Of a DNA stretch of 64,000 bases, positions 46,505-55,176 are shown piece after piece. Under the pieces are notes generated by a model, which was given only the letters and a program-made list of their open reading frames with translations, was not told where the DNA came from and ran no database searches. Made by a program: the position numbers and the translations under genes. The stretch spans positions 186,001 to 250,000 of the forward strand of contig NZ_LRBG01000001.1 of NCBI RefSeq assembly GCF_001580545.1. The letters run 5' to 3'. The DNA comes from Paraburkholderia monticola (GTDB lineage Bacteria > Pseudomonadota > Gammaproteobacteria > Burkholderiales > Burkholderiaceae). How positions within the stretch are numbered: position 1 is the first letter of the stretch; every line of letters begins with the position of its first letter.

Positions 46505-48039
46505 CGTGACGGCCCTTCAGTTTGACCGGGCGCAACGGCGGCGGGCGTCGTATCGTCGAGCAGGTCGCCCCAGTCGGTGCGCTTCCGCATCTGCGCGCGC
46601 GTCGCCGCGTCGACGAGCGGCTGGGCCGTGTCCCAGCCTCCCCCAAGGGCCTTGTAAAGCGCGATCACGCTGCCGACGGCATTGCTGCGATTGACCACGT
46701 ACGCGTCCTCCTGCGCGAACAGTGCGCGCTGTGCGTCGAGCACCCGCTGGAAGTCCGAATAGCCTTCCCGATAGATCGTGTTGGCGAGCGTGAGCGAGCG
46801 ACGCGCCGCGCTTTGCGCGTCGTTCAGAACGGTGTCGCGCTGCAATGCGGCGATCAGCGACGTGGCGGCATCATCGGCCTCGCGCGCCGCCTCGCGCACC
46901 GTGTTCTGATAGGCGACCGTCAACTCTTGCAGCCGCGCGTCCTGGACGCGCACGTTGTTCCTGATCCTGCCGTAATCGAACACGTTCCACGTCACGCTCG
47001 GGCCCGCGGCGAACAGCAGCGTGCTCGGCGAGCCTGAGAGCGAACTGGCGGTCCACGTCAGCGAGCCGAGCAACGATACGGATGGGTACAGGTCCGCTTT
47101 GGCCACGCCGATCAAGGCCGACTGCGAAGCCATCTGATACTCGGCCGCGCGAACGTCGGGGCGCCGCAACAGCAGATCGGCCGGCACATCCTGCAGTACG
47201 GCATGATCCACCAACGGCACGACGCCCTCCTTGCCGGCCTGCACGTCGAGCTCAGGCAGCGGACCCGGCGGCCGTCCGATCAGCACCGACAGCGCGTGAC
47301 CCGCAAGGACGATCTGGCTTTCGAGATCGGGGATACTGCTCAGGGTTCCCAGGTACTGCGTCTTCGCCTGCTGGAAGTCGAGTTCATCGCTCTCGCCCGC
47401 CTTGAAAAGCTTGTGCGCGATGTCGTAGCTGCGCTTTTGCAACTGGGCATTCTCACGCGCGATGCGCAGTCTCGCCTGCGCAACCCGCAGCGTGAAATAC
47501 GTATCCGCGACCTGGGCGTGCAGCAGAACCAGCGCGTCGTCGCGATTGGCTTGCGCGGCAAAGAACGCGGCGTCGGCCGATTCGATCGCCCGACTGAAAC
47601 GCCCCCAGAAATCCAGCTCCCAGCCGATACTGAAGCCGACGCCGTACTGCACGAAAGCACCCGAGCGCGGATTGAATCCATCCGAGCGCTTGCGCGCGGA
47701 CGCGAGCGCATCGGCGTTCACCTGCTGCACCTGCGGATAGCGTCCCGCCAGCGCAATGCCGAGCTGGGCGCGTGCCTCGAGCACGCGCAGCCCGGCGATC
47801 TTCAGGTCGCCGTTGTTCGCGTCGGCTTCGGCGATCAGACGTTCGAGATTCTGGTCGCCGAAGATCAGCCACCATTGGCGCACATCGGGCTGGGTGTCCT
47901 GCTGCGTGACCTGGGTAATCGACGCGCTGCTCCAGTGCTCGCTCCACGCTTCATGCTGCGGCTGAAAGTCCGGTCCCACCCGCATGCATCCGCTCAGGCC
48001 GAGCGCCCCGAGCAGCACCGCGATCCGGTACGGACGCAT
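46501..48039 (-). CDS. Outer-membrane efflux lipoprotein, NodT family (512 aa)
   Basis: The N-terminus (MRPYRIAVLLGALGLSGCMRVGPDF) is a lipoprotein signal with LSGC. The rest has TolC-like repeats (ADANNGDLKIAGLRVLEARAQLGIA, RPDVRAAEYQMASQSALIGVAKADLYPSVSLLGSLTW). It is the outer-membrane exit duct for the HlyD/DUF2955 system. ATG 48039 was chosen from the lipoprotein signal; the ribosome-binding site is weak, and an in-frame GTG lies just upstream. Confidence 0.92.
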   Translation of the reverse strand: MRPYRIAVLLGALGLSGCMRVGPDFQPQHEAWSEHWSSASITQVTQQDTQPDVRQWWLIFGDQNLERLIAEADANNGDLKIAGLRVLEARAQLGIALAGRYPQVQQVNADALASARKRSDGFNPRSGAFVQYGVGFSIGWELDFWGRFSRAIESADAAFFAAQANRDDALVLLHAQVADTYFTLRVAQARLRIARENAQLQKRSYDIAHKLFKAGESDELDFQQAKTQYLGTLSSIPDLESQIVLAGHALSVLIGRPPGPLPELDVQAGKEGVVPLVDHAVLQDVPADLLLRRPDVRAAEYQMASQSALIGVAKADLYPSVSLLGSLTWTASSLSGSPSTLLFAAGPSVTWNVFDYGRIRNNVRVQDARLQELTVAYQNTVREAAREADDAATSLIAALQRDTVLNDAQSAARRSLTLANTIYREGYSDFQRVLDAQRALFAQEDAYVVNRSNAVGSVIALYKALGGGWDTAQPLVDAATRAQMRKRTDWGDLLDDTTPAAVAPGQTEGPSR

Positions 48040-48068
48040 GAACGGTGACACGGAACCATCCTCGACCT

Positions 48069-49184
48069 TCAGGCCGGCTTCTGTTCCTGGGGCTGTGGCT
48101 GGGTCTGCTCGACTTGCGGCTGGTCCCTGACCCAACGCCAGAACAGCTGATAGCCGACCGCGAGCATCACAGGCCCGACGAACAGTCCGATGACGCCCCC
48201 CGTCACCATGCCGCCGAGCGCGCCGATCAGCACGACGGGCATCGGCACCGCGACGCCGCGGCCCAGCATCAAAGGTTTGAGCACGTTATCGGCGAGGCCC
48301 GCGACGAAAATGTAGACCGAGAAGATGATCGTCGCGGCGCTCACGCCTTCCGTGAGGATCACGAACACGATCACCGGAATCGTGATCAGCGTGGCCGGCA
48401 GTTGCATGATGCCGAGCAGCAGCACGGCGAGCGCGAGCAGTCCCGCGCCGGGTATCCCCATCACGATGAAGCCGATGCCGATCAGCAGCATCTGGATGAA
48501 CGCAATGCCGACCACCCCCTGTGCGACTGCGCGAATGGTCGCCGTGCACAAATCGGCGATCTGCACGCCGTTCTCGGGGCCCGAGATGCGCGAGGCGATT
48601 TGCACCGCGCTGCGATAGCCCAACTCACCGTGGGCCATCAGGATGCCAGCGATGATCAACGCGACGAAAAATATCACCAGCCCGGCTCCGAGGCCCGTCA
48701 ACGTTGCAAGCACGGCGAGGCCGGCCTCCTTCAGCTGCGGAGCGAACTTTTGCGCAAGGCCGGTCAGGTCCGTCGAGGCCTGTAGCCAGAAGTCGTACAC
48801 ACGCTGGCCGATCACCGGCCAACCCGATACCGACTCCGCGGGCGGCGGAATCCGGAAGCCACCGCTTTTGAAAATGGCCATCGATTTCTCGATCGAATCG
48901 GCCACCGCAATGCCCAACGCATAGGTTGGCACCAGGATCACGGCAAACGCGATAAGGACGATCAGCGTGGCGATCCAACCATCCTTGCCGCCGAACATCG
49001 GGCGAAGACGGACCTGGAGCGGATAGAGCGTGATCGCGAGAATCACCGACCATGCCATCAGGTTAAGAAACGGCGCGAAGATCCGGAAACAGAACACGGC
49101 CAGGATCGCAATGAGTCCGGCGCGGATCAGTACATCGAGCATTTCTCTGGACGAAGTCCGCTCGGGAGTCGGTGTAAGCAGCAT
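48069..49184 (-). CDS. AI-2E family transporter (371 aa)
   Basis: Multiple membrane segments and family signatures are present: FAPFLNLMAWSVILAITLYPLQVRLRPMFG, then LGIMQLPATLITIPVIVFV and the C-terminal GLADNVLKPLMLGRGVAVPMPVVLIGALGGMVTGGVIGLFVGPVMLAVGYQLF. Despite the family name most members are transporters of unknown substrate. ATG 49184 follows GGGAGAACAATCTT. The gene is 29 bases upstream of the outer-membrane-factor gene and heads the efflux unit. The tail is Gln/Pro-rich. Confidence 0.92.
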   Translation of the reverse strand: MLLTPTPERTSSREMLDVLIRAGLIAILAVFCFRIFAPFLNLMAWSVILAITLYPLQVRLRPMFGGKDGWIATLIVLIAFAVILVPTYALGIAVADSIEKSMAIFKSGGFRIPPPAESVSGWPVIGQRVYDFWLQASTDLTGLAQKFAPQLKEAGLAVLATLTGLGAGLVIFFVALIIAGILMAHGELGYRSAVQIASRISGPENGVQIADLCTATIRAVAQGVVGIAFIQMLLIGIGFIVMGIPGAGLLALAVLLLGIMQLPATLITIPVIVFVILTEGVSAATIIFSVYIFVAGLADNVLKPLMLGRGVAVPMPVVLIGALGGMVTGGVIGLFVGPVMLAVGYQLFWRWVRDQPQVEQTQPQPQEQKPA

Positions 49185-49334
49185 AAGATTGTTCTCCCGC
49201 CAAATCTCGCCGCGATTCGGCGGCGACACCGTGTTAGGCCTGCAGTCGCGAAAACTCAAACCCACTGGAACGTTTTTGACGGCAATACCAGAACCTGCCC
49301 GCAATTCCGGCATCTTCAAGAAAAGAGTCGCGAT

Positions 49335-49355
49335 GGTTTTGTGGTCGACAAAACC
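49335..49355. promoter_or_regulatory. Perfect 8-bp inverted repeat in a divergent promoter region
   Basis: GGTTTTGT-GGTCG-ACAAAACC lies between the divergent AI-2E transporter and exported hydrolase genes. Its symmetry and place suit an operator for a dimeric regulator. It has no T-tract for a terminator. Confidence 0.45.
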
Positions 49356-49465
49356 CAACTCTTCACTACTATTGAACCCGATCCAGAAATATTCAATTGG
49401 ACTTTGGTCTCATAGCCCCGGGGCGCCCGAAGTTCAACTCAGCGACGACGACAACGGAGACCACA

Positions 49466-50452
49466 GTGAGACGGATGCCCCTCGTCGCTGCCCTTCTGGC
49501 CTTGATGCTGGCCGTGCCGGTTCTCGCGGCCGAGGTCGGCTTCGAGGAGGTCGAGATACCGGATGGCGACGCGCCGCCGCTCACGGCCGGCATCTGGTAT
49601 CCGACCAGCGAGAGCGCGGCGCCGCACTCGCTGGGCAACGTCACCCAGACTGTCGCGCCCAATGCTCCGATCGCGGGTGATCGCCTGCCGCTGGTGGTGT
49701 TGTCGCACGGCGGCGGAGGCTGGTACGGCAGCCATTACGACACGGCGCTCGCGCTGGCTCATGCGGGCTTCGTCGCAGCGGCGGTCAGTCACGCCGGCGA
49801 CACGTTCGATGACCAGAGCCACGTGCTGGAGCTCTGGCGCCGTCCCGCGCAGCTTCATCGACTGGTCGACTACCTGCTCGAGAACTGGCGTGGACACGAG
49901 CGGCTCGATGCGGCCCGCGTCGGCGCCTTCGGCTTTTCCAACGGCGGCTTCACCGTGCTGGTGGCCGCGGGCGGTATTCCGGATCTTTCGAAGGTCGCCC
50001 CGTTTTGCGAAGTCCATCCGGATCATGATCTGTGCGAGACCCTGCGGCATGCGGGCGTCGCCCCCGATTTCGGCGCGAAGGTTGCCGCTGGCGCCTGGGT
50101 CCACGATGCGCGCATCAAGGCGGTCGTCATTGCCGCGCCATCGTTCGGATTTACGTTCGGCCGCCCGGGACTCAGCGGCGTGCGCGCCCCGGTCCAACTC
50201 TGGAGCGCCGCCGATGATCTTCATCAGCCGCACTCCTGGTACGACGAGCCGGTACGGGACGACTTGCCTCGCACTCCCGACTATCACGCGGTGGCCGGCG
50301 CAGGCCACTACGACTTCCTGCCACCGTGCGATGCGCGTCTTGCGCGCAGGCGCCCGGAGATCTGCGGCAGCCGGCCGGGCTTCGACCGCGCGGCGTTCCA
50401 CCAACGATTCAACGCCGAGGTGGTGCAGTTTTTCCTGGCGATGCCGCGATAG
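49466..50452 (+). CDS. Exported alpha/beta hydrolase, dienelactone hydrolase/PAF-AH-like (328 aa)
   Basis: GTG 49466 follows CGGAG six bases upstream; ATG 49475 is an alternative. The signal peptide (MPLVAALLALMLAVPVLAAE) ends at about residue 25. Catalytic features are LPLVVLSHGGGGWYGSHY (oxyanion), GFSNGGF (nucleophile elbow), an Asp in QLWSAADD and the His in VAGAGHYDFLPPC. The family includes predicted dienelactone hydrolases and platelet-activating-factor-acetylhydrolase-like proteins. It is a periplasmic esterase or lipase of unknown substrate. Confidence 0.87.
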   Translation: MRRMPLVAALLALMLAVPVLAAEVGFEEVEIPDGDAPPLTAGIWYPTSESAAPHSLGNVTQTVAPNAPIAGDRLPLVVLSHGGGGWYGSHYDTALALAHAGFVAAAVSHAGDTFDDQSHVLELWRRPAQLHRLVDYLLENWRGHERLDAARVGAFGFSNGGFTVLVAAGGIPDLSKVAPFCEVHPDHDLCETLRHAGVAPDFGAKVAAGAWVHDARIKAVVIAAPSFGFTFGRPGLSGVRAPVQLWSAADDLHQPHSWYDEPVRDDLPRTPDYHAVAGAGHYDFLPPCDARLARRRPEICGSRPGFDRAAFHQRFNAEVVQFFLAMPR

Positions 50453-50604
50453 GAAGGACTGGCGACGCAAGTGTCCCTCTCGCGCCGCTTCGTGTACGGC
50501 ACCCGCGAGCGCGCCCGCCAGCAGCTGCGCGCCGACGCGAACGTCAGTAGCGGTGCCAACCGAACCCGCCGCGCGTGACCTTGAACACCGCGACGGGATC
50601 GCGC

Positions 50605-51078
50605 TCAGTGGCCGCCGGACGGGAACGAGAACGTCGCGCGCGCGCTGCCATTGCCGCGGACATTCACGGTCTGCCTTCTGGTCACGCCGCTGTAGGTGGC
50701 ATTGACCGTATAGCGCCCTTGAGGCAACCGGACGAGCATGTACGGACCATGCGAAGTCGTATCGAGCACGGTCGTGCCACCTTTGGCGATCTTCACCTGG
50801 ACGTCGGCGACATAGCTCGCACCGGGACCCGTGAACTGCAGCGACAGCGGCCACTGCCTGCGTGCCTGCCGCAGCGCAGTCGACTCGTCGCGGCCGACTC
50901 CGCCACTCACGTACGATACGTCGCCCTGCTGCTGCGTCGCTGGCATGCCCGTCCTGTGGATCTCGCTGGCGGCCTCTGGAGCGGCGGTTTGCGCCACTGC
51001 GCCGGCTGCCTGAATGAGTGCGAACGCGGCGGCGAGCATGGTCGATGCGATCCGGGGAGTGTTGCGTTGCATTTTCAT
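50605..51078 (-). CDS. Exported protein with carboxypeptidase-regulatory-like domain (157 aa)
   Basis: A signal peptide (PRIASTMLAAAFALIQAAGAVAQ) is followed by a linker and a beta-sandwich with DVQVKIAKGGTTVLDTTSHGPYMLVRLPQGRYTVNATYSGVTRRQTVNVRGNG, the pattern of a carboxypeptidase regulatory/Cna-B-like domain. The start follows AAGGAGCAGCC. Length and layout agree with small periplasmic proteins seen widely in Burkholderiaceae. Function unknown. Confidence 0.85.
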   Translation of the reverse strand: MKMQRNTPRIASTMLAAAFALIQAAGAVAQTAAPEAASEIHRTGMPATQQQGDVSYVSGGVGRDESTALRQARRQWPLSLQFTGPGASYVADVQVKIAKGGTTVLDTTSHGPYMLVRLPQGRYTVNATYSGVTRRQTVNVRGNGSARATFSFPSGGH

Positions 51079-51248
51079 CGTGGCTGCTCCTTATTGAGTT
51101 GTCGGCTGCGGGTATTCGACTTCACGGCACAGGCGTGCGAGTCTCGACCCCAGGACGCGGCGGTGGCGGCTCTGGCGGGCTCGCCGCTGCAACAAGCATA
51201 GGAAAGAATCATTGCGGGGTGAAGACGCGCATACAAGCGTCATCCGCG

Positions 51249-52157
51249 TCACGTCTTGTCCCACGGTGGCCCGCCCGAGAACGCGTTGACCAGAAAATCG
51301 ATGACCGCACGAACTTTCGCGCTCACGTGGCGCCGGCTCGGATACAGTGCGAGCACATCGATATCCGGCAAGCGGTAGTCGGGCAAGACCTGAACGAGCC
51401 TGCCCGCGCGGAGATCCGCGCCGATCAGAAAGGTGGGTTGCCAGATCACGCCGTGCCCCGCCAGCGCCGCCGTGCGTGCCGTGTCGCCGTTGTTGGTATG
51501 CATGTGACAGTTGACCTGAATCGCATGAGTTTTGCCGCGGTTGTCGATCAGTTGCCATTCGTCCGCCGTGGCCGCATACGTATAGCCGATGCATCGATGT
51601 CCGGGCAGGTCCGCTGGCTTCTGCGGATGTCCCCAACGCTTCAGATAGCCGGGAGCCGCACACAGGATATTTCTCGATGTCGCCAGTTTGCGGGCCGCAT
51701 GATCGAGCGTGCCGGCGCGCGAGATACGAATGGCGAGATCAAAGCCCTCCTCGACGATATCGACGACGCGGTCAATCAGCGTGATGTCGAGTTCGACGTC
51801 GGGATATTGCTCCATGAACCGTGGCCACAGCGGCGCGAGATGGCGGATGCCGAAGCTGACCGGTGCATTGATGCGCAGCCGTCCGCGCGGTTCGATCGAG
51901 GCCGCGGACACGAGCCCTTCCGTTTCGGCGACGTCTTCGAGGATGGCCTTGCAGCGCGAATAGAGCGTCTCACCGCCCTCGGTCAGCGACAACCTGCGTG
52001 AAGTGCGATTGAGCAGTCGCGCACCGAGATGCGCCTCCAGTTCATTCACATAGCGGGTCACGTTCGCGGGCGAGGTTTCGAGCGCATCGGCCGCGCGCGC
52101 AAAGCTGCCCCGATTGACCACAGTGACGAAGACCTCGAACGCGCGCAGCCGGTCCAT
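51249..52157 (-). CDS. LysR-family transcriptional regulator (302 aa)
   Basis: A standard LysR protein: wHTH (MDRLRAFEVFVTVVNRGSFARAADALETSPANVTRYVNELEAHLGARLLNRTSRRLSLTEGG) and substrate-binding domain (EPRGRLRINAPVSFGIRHLAPL). It is transcribed away from the SDR gene at 52296, and the 138-base gap holds a perfect LysR-type palindrome at 52171-52189. It probably represses or activates that SDR. Confidence 0.94.
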   Translation of the reverse strand: MDRLRAFEVFVTVVNRGSFARAADALETSPANVTRYVNELEAHLGARLLNRTSRRLSLTEGGETLYSRCKAILEDVAETEGLVSAASIEPRGRLRINAPVSFGIRHLAPLWPRFMEQYPDVELDITLIDRVVDIVEEGFDLAIRISRAGTLDHAARKLATSRNILCAAPGYLKRWGHPQKPADLPGHRCIGYTYAATADEWQLIDNRGKTHAIQVNCHMHTNNGDTARTAALAGHGVIWQPTFLIGADLRAGRLVQVLPDYRLPDIDVLALYPSRRHVSAKVRAVIDFLVNAFSGGPPWDKT

Positions 52158-52170
52158 ATCGCCCTCCGAT

Positions 52171-52189
52171 CATTCACAAAATGTGAATG
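52171..52189. promoter_or_regulatory. Perfect LysR-type palindrome
   Basis: CATTCACA-AAA-TGTGAATG is a perfect 8-bp inverted repeat containing T-N11-A. It sits 14 bases before the LysR ATG in the divergent region and about 110 bases before the SDR start. Confidence 0.75.
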
Positions 52190-52295
52190 CCATGACGATA
52201 TTTTTGATCTTTCTTTCTCAATAACGCAATCCTATAGTGCATTTCAACGAGCTGACGCATTGGGCATCGGCTCACGATAAAACCGGAGATTGAAC

Positions 52296-53060
52296 ATGCA
52301 ACGCCTGACAGGAAAGGTCGCTATCGTCACGGGCGCCAGCGGGGGCATTGGCCGCGCTGCCGCAAAGTTGTTCGCCGCGGAAGGTGCGAAGGTCGTCGTG
52401 GCGGCACGCCGCGAGGCCGAACTCGACGCGCTCGTGGCCGAGATCACTCGCGATGGCGGTACCGCTGTCTCGCTGGCAGGCGATGTGCAATCCGAAGAAT
52501 TTGCGAAGGCGCTGGTCGCACTGGCCGTCAGCCGCTTCGACCGTCTCGACATCGCCTACAACAATGCGGGGACGCTCGGCGAAATGGGACCGTCCACCGG
52601 GGTCTCGGAAGCAGGCTGGTCCGCCACCCTCGCCACCAACCTGACGAGCGCGTTTCTCGGCGCCAAGCATCAGATTCCTGAAATGATCAAGCATGGCGGC
52701 GGCTCGATCATCTTCACGTCGACGTTCGTCGGCTACTCGTTCGCGTTTCCGGGGACGGCCGCCTATGCCGCGAGCAAGTCCGGGCTGATCGGACTCACGC
52801 AAGCGCTCGCGGCCGAATACGGCCCGCAAGGTGTGCGCGTCAACGCGATCCTGCCGGGCGCGGTGGACACGGAGATGTATCGCGGGATGAACGATACGGC
52901 CGAATCGCAGGCGTTCGTGACGGGCCTGCATGCGCTCAAGCGCGTTGCAAAGCCGGAAGAGCTCGCACGCTCGGCGCTCTATCTCGCTTCCGATGATTCG
53001 TCGTTCGTGACGGGTACGGCTTCGCTGGTCGACGGTGGGGCTTCGATTACCCGCACCTGA
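52296..53060 (+). CDS. SDR-family oxidoreductase (254 aa)
   Basis: The classical SDR motifs are TGASGGIGRA (cofactor), NNAGTLGEMG and the Ser-Tyr-Lys triad in FTSTFVGYSFAFPGTAAYAASKSG, with PGAVDTEMY and a C-terminal VDGGASITRT. It resembles SDR enzymes that oxidise hydroxy groups with NAD(P). ATG 52296 follows CCGGAG; a TTG at 52290 is rejected. It is divergent from a LysR and probably under its control. Confidence 0.94.
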   Translation: MQRLTGKVAIVTGASGGIGRAAAKLFAAEGAKVVVAARREAELDALVAEITRDGGTAVSLAGDVQSEEFAKALVALAVSRFDRLDIAYNNAGTLGEMGPSTGVSEAGWSATLATNLTSAFLGAKHQIPEMIKHGGGSIIFTSTFVGYSFAFPGTAAYAASKSGLIGLTQALAAEYGPQGVRVNAILPGAVDTEMYRGMNDTAESQAFVTGLHALKRVAKPEELARSALYLASDDSSFVTGTASLVDGGASITRT

Positions 53061-53073
53061 GCGTTTCGAAGAC

Positions 53074-53097
53074 GGCATCTGCAGGAATGCAGATGCC
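53074..53097 (+). terminator. Hairpin after the SDR gene
   Basis: GGCATCTGCA-GGAA-TGCAGATGCC is a perfect 10-bp stem with a 4-base loop, 13 bases after the SDR stop. It has no T-tract, so it may be a weak terminator or a mRNA-stabilising hairpin. Confidence 0.55.
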
Positions 53098-53170
53098 CGA
53101 CGACGATCAGCATGCGCGATGTCAAATGCGATGGCGCCGCATCGAGTGACAGGCAGTTACAAGATATGCG

Positions 53171-53200
53171 TTGACTGCGACATACGAAGGCGGTTACTCT
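53171..53200 (+). promoter_or_regulatory. Sigma-70 promoter and long leader of the cold-shock gene
   Basis: TTGACT (53171-53176) and TACTCT (53195-53200) are separated by 18 bases, with TTACTC an alternative at 17. The predicted leader is about 140 bases, as expected for cold-shock mRNAs that fold differently at low temperature. A T-rich stretch and CAAGGA precede the start. Confidence 0.5.
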
Positions 53201-53344
53201 TGCGTCCGAAGTTCAAGAAGTCCGATTGCTGTTCATCAATGTCTCGCTCCCCCAGCGGTATTCGTTGTCCTCTCCCTCCTTGACGCTTCATGCGCTTGCT
53301 ACCTGAGCAAATTCTTTAATTTATTTTTTCGTCAAGGATTCTTC

Positions 53345-53548
53345 ATGGATACCGGTACAGTTAAGTGGTTCAACGACAGCAAGGGTTTTGGCTTCATCAC
53401 CCCGGACAAGGGCGGCGACGACCTGTTCGCGCATTTTTCGGAAATTCGCAGCGACGGCTTCAAGACGCTCGCGGAAAACCAGAAAGTGAGCTTCGAAACG
53501 AAGCAAGGCCCGAAGGGTCTGCAAGCGGCTAACATCAAGCCGCTGTAA
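53345..53548 (+). CDS. cspA: Cold-shock protein (67 aa)
   Basis: A typical CspA-type single OB fold with RNP1 KGFGFI and RNP2 LFAHF ([34 protein letters not shown]), ending in [10 protein letters not shown]. These proteins melt RNA hairpins and help translation in the cold or under stress. The start follows CAAGGATTCTTC and the leader is long. The name cspA is used for the family; the genome surely has other copies. Small genes of unknown function lie downstream. Confidence 0.95.
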   Translation: MDTGTVKWFNDSKGFGFITPDKGGDDLFAHFSEIRSDGFKTLAENQKVSFETKQGPKGLQAANIKPL

Positions 53549-53556
53549 GTTGGAAG

Positions 53557-53586
53557 AGCCCGCTATCCGACAACGGTTGGCGGGCT
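53557..53586 (+). terminator. Hairpin after the cold-shock gene
   Basis: AGCCCGC (53557-53563) pairs with GCGGGCT (53580-53586), with CAAC/GTTG able to pair inside. It is ten bases after the stop. There is no clear T-tract, so termination efficiency is uncertain. Confidence 0.5.
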
Positions 53587-53842
53587 GCAGTGACATCCTC
53601 GCGGAGCTTCGTCGCTCCCAGTTGGCGCAAACATTTTCGGCAGCAGCGGTTCAAGCAGCTTGCCGTGCGCCCAACGTCTCATTGCACGTCACTCTCCCCT
53701 CCCGGCTTCCGTGCCGAATTGCTCGATTCGCGACTAGTCAGTCTCGATCCGGTTCGCAATGGCTTTGAGCAACTCGTCTGCATCGCCCGATCAGCGAGCG
53801 CCAAACCAGCGGCCACGCATTAATACATCACTAAAATACACA

Positions 53843-54067
53843 ATGCAGAATAAATATATTCATCATTACAACGGCTATGCCGTCCAACCGTCGGCGCATC
53901 GTTTGCCCGATGGCAGCTTCTCCTCCGACCTGTTGCTCGAACGCGCAGATTGCGCCCGCAACGAAGGTCGTTACCAGTTCTATTCGCTCGACTATTTTCG
54001 GAACGAAGACGAGGCATTGCAGCACTCAGCCCGCTGGGCCCGTGCCTGGGTCGACGACCGAGGCTGA
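53843..54067 (+). CDS. Small protein, Y-[KRN]-G family (74 aa)
   Basis: ATG 53843 follows an AT-rich stretch with no strong ribosome-binding site. The product begins MQNKYIHHYNGYAVQPSAH, then LPDGSFSSDLLLERA, YQFYSLDYFRNEDEALQHSARWARAWVDDRG. The first part resembles the Y-[KR]-G strand of the proteins at 1649, 2522 and 54889, and the C-terminal helix with Trp resembles the 786 and 54174 proteins. It links the two small families. Function unknown; its neighbour is the cold-shock gene. Confidence 0.68.
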   Translation: MQNKYIHHYNGYAVQPSAHRLPDGSFSSDLLLERADCARNEGRYQFYSLDYFRNEDEALQHSARWARAWVDDRG

Positions 54068-54173
54068 GCGTCGCTCTACGCGCGCTCGAAGACGCGCGCA
54101 ACCAAACCGTCGCAAGCGTCGGCTTCCGTGGTGACGATCGCCTCTATCGTTCGAGCCAACGCCGTCGTCGGAA

Positions 54174-54425
54174 TTAACACACGAGACGATCGGCGGCCGG
54201 TCGCTGCGACGAACTTCGGTGCGTCTCGATCCATTGCGCGGCCCAATTGGCGGCGAAGCGAATGGCATCTTCGCGCGCGTCGAAGCCGGCCAGATCTCCG
54301 CTGAGATGGACGTCGTACTCACGCCCGTCGTCGCCGCTACTACTGATTCTCGCGTGGGCGATATATTCACCGTCGGCCCGACGTGGCGTGGGATCGACAT
54401 GAAAAACTGCCGGGTTAGCGCCCAT
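54174..54425 (-). CDS. Small conserved protein with DPTPRRADGEY motif (83 aa)
   Basis: ATG 54425 follows GAGGAGAAACAG. Over 60 residues it shares 42 identities with the protein at 786: VDPTPRRADGEYIAHARIS, then GREYDVHLSGDLAGFDAREDAIRFAANWAAQWIETH. Its C-terminus has an extra Ser/Arg-rich tail (RSSSQRPAADRLVC). It is ten bases downstream of a coiled-coil protein gene on the same strand, so the two are probably co-transcribed. Function unknown. Confidence 0.75.
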   Translation of the reverse strand: MGANPAVFHVDPTPRRADGEYIAHARISSSGDDGREYDVHLSGDLAGFDAREDAIRFAANWAAQWIETHRSSSQRPAADRLVC

Positions 54426-54435
54426 CTGTTTCTCC

Positions 54436-54753
54436 TCACCGCCTACCGCGGACTTGAGCCTGCCCATTGGACAACGGGCACGAAACCGGATTCGACCCAC
54501 GCTCGACCTGTTGCCGAGCCGGCCGTCTGGCGCGGTTTCGGGCGATCGCAATACGCAGTTGTTCGCATCTCAGCTTGCACTGCCGCAATTGCGCTTCCAG
54601 AAACGTCAGCGTGTCGTGATGCGGAAAGATCGTCGTGCCGGTTCCCTCGCGTTCATCGATAGATAGCCGACAGGTATTCAGTTCTCTTTCTCGAAGTCCA
54701 ACCTCAGTCTCCACGCTGCGATGCTGCATGATCAGGTCGTCGAGTCGGGACAT
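54436..54753 (-). CDS. Coiled-coil hypothetical protein (105 aa)
   Basis: The product MSRLDDLIMQHRSVETEVGLRERELNTCRL... has a heptad pattern over residues 1-75 (DTLTFLEAQLRQCKLRCEQLRIAIARNRARR) and a basic unstructured tail. The start at 54753 has only a weak GAGATGCC ribosome-binding site. It lies directly upstream of the small protein at 54174 on the same strand. I do not recognise a family; the coiled coil makes a real gene more likely than a shadow. Confidence 0.5.
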   Translation of the reverse strand: MSRLDDLIMQHRSVETEVGLRERELNTCRLSIDEREGTGTTIFPHHDTLTFLEAQLRQCKLRCEQLRIAIARNRARRPARQQVERGSNPVSCPLSNGQAQVRGRR

Positions 54754-54888
54754 GGCATCTCACGAGATCAGTAGTTCGAAGAATGCGCTTCAGGGGACGA
54801 GCGCTGCACGCAACGCGCTCACGTGGGCGTTGCCAGACATGTACCAGATTAAGGTCACCGCGGATCGAGCCGAACCGGGCCCGTTTAG

Positions 54889-55176
54889 CTACTCACCATC
54901 CCAGATCATGTTGCCCGGCGTGTATTTGTCGATGAGTAGTTCGCCGTACGCGGTTGAGGCGCGCCTTGCGTCACCCGCACACAGAAATGGCCTCTCGACA
55001 TGGAGCCGAAAGACGCGACTTCTTGCCTCGAACTTGCCTCCGTCCGGCTCCTTGATCCGAACGGCCGCGTCGAAGCCTCCATCGTAGTCGTGAGCGAAAC
55101 CGGGCCGGGTGGCAACGTGCGGGAAGATCAGTGGACAAACTTCCAGTCCCTTGTACAGGTGAATACCGTTTGCCAT
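54889..55176 (-). CDS. Small conserved protein, Y-[KR]-G family (95 aa)
   Basis: ATG 55176 follows AGAGGTATCT. The product reads MANGIHLYKGLEVCPLIFPH, then GGFDAAVRIKEPD, SRVFRLHVERPFLCAGDARRASTAYGELLID and MIWDGE. It is collinear with the protein at 1649, with the AGDARRAS-xAY-x-E-x-LID block almost unchanged, and more distantly with 2522. This is the clearest paralogue link between the two ends of the window. Function unknown. Confidence 0.78.
   Translation of the reverse strand: MANGIHLYKGLEVCPLIFPHVATRPGFAHDYDGGFDAAVRIKEPDGGKFEARSRVFRLHVERPFLCAGDARRASTAYGELLIDKYTPGNMIWDGE

Noticed and set aside
53550..53768. 72-codon plus-strand frame after the cold-shock gene
   Set aside because: It overlaps the probable terminator hairpin, lacks a ribosome-binding site and has shadow-like composition.
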